Part shown: positions 59,764 through 64,000 of the stretch, piece after piece
How the letters are laid out: every line of letters starts with the position of its first letter
How positions within the stretch are numbered: position 1 is the first letter of the stretch
Source: Lamellibrachia columna
Lineage: Eukaryota > Annelida > Polychaeta > Sabellida > Siboglinidae
Reading direction: 5' to 3'
NCBI GenBank assembly: GCA_963662155.1
Contig: OY759261.1
Span: 43,802,556-43,866,555, forward strand
Length of the DNA: 64,000 bases
Translations under genes and position numbers: made by a program
Notes under the pieces: generated by a model
The model's database searches: none
Seen by the model: only the letters and a program-made list of their open reading frames with translations
Told to the model about the DNA's origin: nothing

Positions 59764-60775
59764 AGTGAAACCAAAAGCGAATTTTGGGCCATTGTACCTA
59801 TAAGAGTGCGTAAAAATTAACAATATGCAACTATAATGAAGAAAATTACGCAAATGGTTTATTGGAAATCTGTTGTAAAAGTTCAAAATTCTGGTCTAAT
59901 ATCAGTTTTCGTGGAGGCTGACATAATCATCAGTGTTTGTAATTTAGACTAATCAGCGGCGAGCAGGCACTTAACCCCCTAACGCGGCTGTGAAGTAGGC
60001 TGTGTGGATTGCGTGTATTTTGCTTCAGCGTGGTTGAGATGTACAGTTACATTTTTTTTCCATTTATATTGGATTTACACACAACAAAATCTCTTACAAT
60101 GCTGTACTGTGCAGCATTCGGATGTAAACATGATTAAGCGAAACAGTGTTTTTTTTTCCGATTTCCTCTGGAAAAATAGAAAGTAGTGAAGCAATGGATT
60201 CACAATTGCGGGCGGGCTGGTTGGAAGCTGACGCGATATGCTAGACTTTGTTCGACCCACTTTGAAGAGTCGTGTTTTGAAGTTGAAATATTGTCATCAA
60301 CTAATGGGTCAATATCCTTCAAAACGTCGGCTATGGAGAAAGTTAAAGCCTGAAGCGGTATCGACAATCTCATAGCATGTACCTCAGCCGAAGGTTTCGA
60401 CTCGATGCAAACACTCGATCAAGAGAACTGTCAAATCGTAACGCGAGGAGTTTAGCAAACAATGAATGAATGTACTATCTTACCAAATAAGTTGATTTTA
60501 GACGCAAACAGCATGTCCACACTTATTGGCAAAGTATGTGACTAAAATCATCTACGTCTACGATCAGACGTTTAAAGTTGGAGTTGTGGGAAACCTAATC
60601 AGCACTCCTTAAGTAGGATTCTGAACAAACATGGCACTGCCCATGCAAACAAGTGTAGGTGTTCAATGAGGTATATTTACATAAACACTTGCGTGATATT
60701 GATTATAGTTACAAATGGGTAGTTTTTAATTGCTCTTATAGGTGCAAAGGCCCAAAAAATGTCTTTGGTTTCACT
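59764..60775 (+). mobile_element. TTAA-type DNA transposon with THAP relic
   Basis: TTAA (59760-59763) then AGTGAAACCAAAAGCG, ttttgggcc and acctataagag; the right end mirrors it (ctcttataggtgcaaaggcc, tttggtttcact) followed by TGAA, a one-base-decayed TTAA. It interrupts a LINE reading frame cleanly. TIRs of about 45 bp are shared with the MITE at 47.3 kb. TTAA targets occur in piggyBac and Kolobok elements; a THAP N-terminus would fit the Kolobok type better. It is internally deleted. Confidence 0.75.
60099..60375 (+). pseudogene. Degenerate THAP zinc-finger domain
   Basis: MLYCAAFGCKHD (C-x4-C), stop, frame change, FRFPLEK, stop, KVVKQWIHNCGRAGWKLT, then RYARLCSTHFEESCFEVEI (C-x2-H). A last frame change gives LKPEAVSTIS, the counterpart of the conserved A-V-P-T-I-F end. 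All four C2CH ligands are still readable, but two stops and two frameshifts show it is dead. It is the probable DNA-binding head of the host element's lost transposase. Confidence 0.8.
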
Positions 60776-60935
60776 TGAACAGCAAGTCAATTGTGTAGTT
60801 TACTCAGCTCTTAACTAATTGTATTACTAAGATATTGTGGACTATCAGCACTATAACATATATTAATGTCATCCTCGAACAGTACAAATTTGAGTATATT
60901 AGAAACATTACACAAATCATTTATATATAACAAAA

Positions 60936-60979
60936 TATTTCGGTCCAAGTATTGAACCTTGTGGCACGCCACATACTAC

Positions 60980-61026
<47 letters not shown>

Positions 61027-61077
61027 TTTCGGTCCAAGTATTGAACTGTTGTGGCACGCCACATACTACTTCTTAGA
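60936..61077. repeat. 55-bp duplication on both sides of a (TA)n tract
   Basis: aaatatttcggtccaagtat through cgccacatactacttct occurs before and after about 20 TA units (60981-61021), nearly identical. The duplicated piece is the GVPQGSILGP region of the LINE relic. Confidence 0.93.
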
Positions 61078-61344
61078 TATCCGCTTTTATATCATCAATA
61101 CTTTTATATCAATACTGACAGATTGTGTCATTCGGCGAAATAGCTTTAATGAAACGGCGCCGAAGCGATCAAAAATCGCCGCCGACGAGACCAAATTGTC
61201 CCGCCAACGCGACCAATAACATTTGGTCGCGTCGGCTAGCCGAAGCGGTACGCTGCCGAAGCGTCCGGTTACCCATATTCACTAGGACTAGGTGGTGTTC
61301 GGTGGTGGTTCGATTATCCAGGTTCCGTGATGTGGCGCCACCGT

Positions 61345-61660
61345 TTACTTACTTAACTTTCCCTTGAAATGCTCTGCGACTTCCTGGCCAGGCGGCTTTG
61401 TAGTTGTAGAGAAATTCCAATATCTATCGAGACGGTTTTTAAAAGAGTCGATACTTGGGGCAGTTATAGTAGAGTTGATTAGGGGAATGAACGTGACACG
61501 CTGGGCTAAAGCATAAAAGTTGGCACAGTTGTACCTTAGGACCATACAAAACTTTTTTTTTGACGGTGGGCTGCCCGATTTTAAGTGAGAATTCTGAGTG
61601 GAATATCTCTGTTCGTGATTCTGGCGACGGGAGCCATCCATTTGTTGATTGGAGACGCGA
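61345..61660 (-). pseudogene. LINE C-terminal fragment
   Basis: ALAQRVTFIPLINSTITAPS then IDSFKNRLDRYWNFS fits the conserved LINE end (V-x-x-W-N-x-L-P...A-P-S-x-x-S-F-K-N-R-L-D), with the W-N-x-L-P part mutated. Only this terminal part is recognisable; frames upstream to 61844 are unclear. 61100-61340 is GC-richer with no gene recognised. Confidence 0.55.
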
Positions 61661-61849
61661 CAAAAGTGTCTAGATAAACGGCAGGACGTTGTATTCGTAC
61701 AATATCCCGCATGATAGCAGCGTTAGCGGGACGATTTGTTAAATTCCCTACGGGCCAACGTGCAATCGAAACTAAACAAGCATTCTCGAAGATTGCAGGT
61801 AAATATACATGCGAAACGGATTTATCCCGAATCCACGTAAGCACCCCTC

Positions 61850-62880
61850 AACAATATCGTTAAATAATATTTAAGGGTCATTATTTCATTAAGGTAACTT
61901 TTGTTGTTCCCAAAATTTAAGCGGCTCCAAAAGCAACAAAGATACATGTCATGTTTTTTTAATTATTATCAATAATAATAGCTTACTCTCATTAGAAAAT
62001 ATTGTACATGTTTTATTTGAGTTGTCTTTTTTATGTAATAAATGCAATTATGTCATCACATAAGCCAAAATATGTCAATTTTAGCTGTCCCCTGAAACAG
62101 GCACCTCGTGAGTATTCGTCAAGAAATAAGAGTTAGGCATGCTTTTCTTCCACCTTTTTGTTTGCTGCCTTTCTTATGCATATAGTTTACGTTTCTATAT
62201 TACAAAAAGTGTGTATATGTGCAGAAATCAGAAACAGGTCGAACTACCTGCTCCAAAAACCGTGTCCCCATGGCCGTGGCAACTCCGTAACGACAAGAAA
62301 ACCAATATAGTATTTGTATTAGTTCATTTTTGATCACGAGGTGTTTACACCGTGTCTATAAATAAGTTCCTTGACGAATGCAAAACTCGTAAGTTCGACA
62401 AATTTGTTACTTTTTCCGTAATAGTCAGATACACATGGGTACCCCTCTGCGTATGCTTTTACTATGTTAACTAAGTAACGTGTTTCTTGTAATTAAGTAA
62501 CCAGTAACTGTGCACTTTAAGTGTATAACAGTGTTTTTCAATCGGTACATGCCTGGATTAATTGATTAGAGCGATAATATGAGGTCTTCCCGTAGAGTTC
62601 TATAGGTTGGAAGTCTAATTTATCAACTCCAGTAACGGCTTATCCTGTAAACCCCATAACGTTATGGAGTTGACTGGAGTTGACTGGGTGTATGTATAGT
62701 AAATTATTATTAAATTAGTCAGTAACCATACAATACATAGTCATAGCAGTTGAGTTGTAATGTCACATAGTCTGTGGAACTTTGTGATAGGCTACGTGTA
62801 CCTAGTAGCCTACAAATCCTCACACTTTTCTACTTTCTCTTATTCATAACATTTATATTTGCAAATTAGTTCATAATATT
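61850..62880. other. No gene recognised
   Basis: AT-rich DNA with only short frames and no repeat array. Confidence 0.4.
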
Positions 62881-62902
62881 TCAGCAGAGAAAATCACAAG
62901 AC

Positions 62903-63482
62903 ATGCCTCTTTCCAATGCCGAGCGCCAAAGACGGTTCAGTGAGAAAGCTAAAAATGACCCTGATTTAAGAGAACTGAGAAAGGAAAGGGAGCGAGTACG
63001 AGGGCATGAGAGGAAGGCGGCAGGGAAAGTTAAGGAAGTGAAAGACATGACGGAAAGGGAGCACAGATGAAGGAAAAGACAATGGAAACTGGCACAAAAT
63101 AAGAGTAGGAACATGAAACGCAATTTAGAAGCTATACCTTCGCCGCCATCTACTCCGCTCAATGCAGAACCTGTTGAGATGGATCTACAAGCCAGTGGTA
63201 GCAGTTCCTCACGGCAAGTTGTTATAGCTTTTGTTTAGTCTTAAATTGATTAGTTCTGCTTACTATTTGTAAATACATTTTGTAAATATTATCCGATATA
63301 CTTAGCCAACAAACTGCTAAATTGTACAACGTATTCAATACAGAAGCATCTACAGTACATAGTGCTAATTGGCAAGATTTTTCCATATACTTGAATACTG
63401 TATGTACTACTGTATATAAGCAATATACACCAATATTGTAATGATTTATAATCATACATACATACATACATACATACATACA

Positions 63483-63513
<31 letters not shown>

Positions 63514-64000
63514 GTTTATAGGAAGGCCTACTGATTCACTTTCCTGATTGATCCTCTTCAGGCAACATCGAGCTGGCAGGCGAATGGTGGAAAGGCGCAG
63601 GTCCAAGGCCTACAGAGAAATAGCCCGTCTGAAAGAAAAACTTGAAGCTAAAACGCAGGAATCACGTTACAAAAAAACGATGGCAGAGGCTGAAGAAGAC
63701 GATGTCTTCTACCTGCAGTCTGCGCTCAAAGGTAGATAAACTTCTGGCTGGCGGGAAGTGCACCAATCATGTTCGGCGAGCTCTGATATATCATCATACA
63801 CTGGTTGATGCAATTAGAAAAAGATACATGTCGCAAAAGTCAGCTAAACAAAGACAAATGATTGCCAAACTCACATTATCTTTGTTGTTGAAAAAGTACA
63901 GCCTTCAGAAGCATGCCAAAAAAAGTATCGGTATGACTGTAAGGACTTCTCGATTTTTGGGAAGCACTGCAGACACGTTGCCGTACTCACGGATGAATCC
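62903..64000 (+). pseudogene. Multi-copy-type gene of unknown function, two exons, disrupted
   Basis: Exon 1 (62903-63213) reads MPLSNAERQRRFSEKAKNDP, then KERERVRGHERKAAGK and DMTEREHR, TGA at 63068, RKRQWKLAQNKSRN, and ends in a Ser-rich stretch. This basic N-A-E-R-Q-R-R-F opening is shared by many uncharacterised invertebrate proteins; I know no function. A GC-AG type intron (CG|GCAAGT to ttcag|G, exon 2 from 63562) keeps the phase. Exon 2 reads HRAGRRMVERRRSKAYREIA then RLKEKLEAKT (basic coiled coil), shifts frame near 63690-63715, and continues SKVDKLLAGGKCTNHVRRAL, MIAKLTLSLLLKKYSLQKHA to the window edge. The TGA replaces what should be CGA (CpG decay). It may be a transposon-derived family; it is incomplete to the right. 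Confidence 0.6.
63453..63512. repeat. (CATA)n microsatellite
   Basis: About 14 cata units within the intron of the gene at 62.9 kb; it opens M-Y-V-C repeats on minus. Confidence 0.97.

Larger units (their letters stand above)
58740..61080 (-). pseudogene. LINE reverse transcriptase relic split by a DNA transposon
   Basis: On minus, 61077-60780 reads CGVPQGSILGPK, LCNVSNILKFVLF with degenerate (F)EDD, and SADSPQYLSNTI...ELSKLHN*LAV. It resumes at 59763 as NKLSLNI*KTTCMIFGKRRV. Then DIIIDYQLSWKAHIQSVKSK, and at 59440 LLFTLQKRVVRIICGADARD and HTNIIFINLKLIFL. The two halves are contiguous RT/thumb sequence once 59764-60779 is removed. Stops and frameshifts are frequent. Similar to L2/jockey-type LINEs; a (TA/TG)n tract ends it near 58900. 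Confidence 0.75.

Overview
The window is animal nuclear DNA, most likely from a marine invertebrate. It has split genes with GT-AG introns, many families of non-LTR retrotransposons, TIR and Helitron-like DNA elements, tRNA-derived SINEs and long minisatellites, with no operons or prokaryotic ribosome-binding sites. The repeat mix and the gene types (a CR1 with an esterase ORF1, a secreted N-formylglutamate-amidohydrolase-like protein) would suit a mollusc or another lophotrochozoan. I cannot fix the taxon from sequence alone.

Layout. 1-5.8 kb is a 65-bp satellite that runs off the left edge and carries an internal segmental duplication of about 2.7 kb. 5.8-14.4 kb has no convincing gene: it holds an RT relic, several minisatellites (28, 17, 15, 25, 87 and 19 bp) and a 3' scrap of the CR1 family. 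14.4-18.5 kb (+) holds exons of a secreted N-formylglutamate amidohydrolase-like gene. Two reading-frame shifts and missing central segments suggest it is broken. 19.3-26.2 kb is a nest: a repeat module with a 20-bp minisatellite is split by a TA-flanked DNA transposon, which is itself split by an RT element. 26.8-41.6 kb is a large inverted duplication: two arms share unique sequence, a 26-bp minisatellite (about 100 copies left, about 10 right) and a further block. Its 7-kb spacer carries a nearly complete but frameshifted CR1 element. 41.8-46.3 kb holds another RT relic, a long palindrome, a Helitron-like element with tandem 3' ends and a TIR element.

46.4-55.7 kb (-) is the best gene: nine phase-compatible exons encode a divergent protein kinase, probably MAP3K14/NIK-like, with a strikingly short activation segment. 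Its introns carry a TTAA-flanked MITE, an antisense RT fragment and a second, almost identical CR1 copy. 57.3-58.6 kb is a TIR element. 58.7-61.1 kb is a LINE relic (-) interrupted by a THAP-bearing TTAA-type DNA element. 62.9 kb to the right edge (+) is a two-exon, multi-copy-type gene with a stop and a frameshift.

Most long open frames here are artefacts of minisatellites whose period is not a multiple of three. Genes and mobile elements are largely independent. The useful information lies in who inserted into whom, which gives relative ages.
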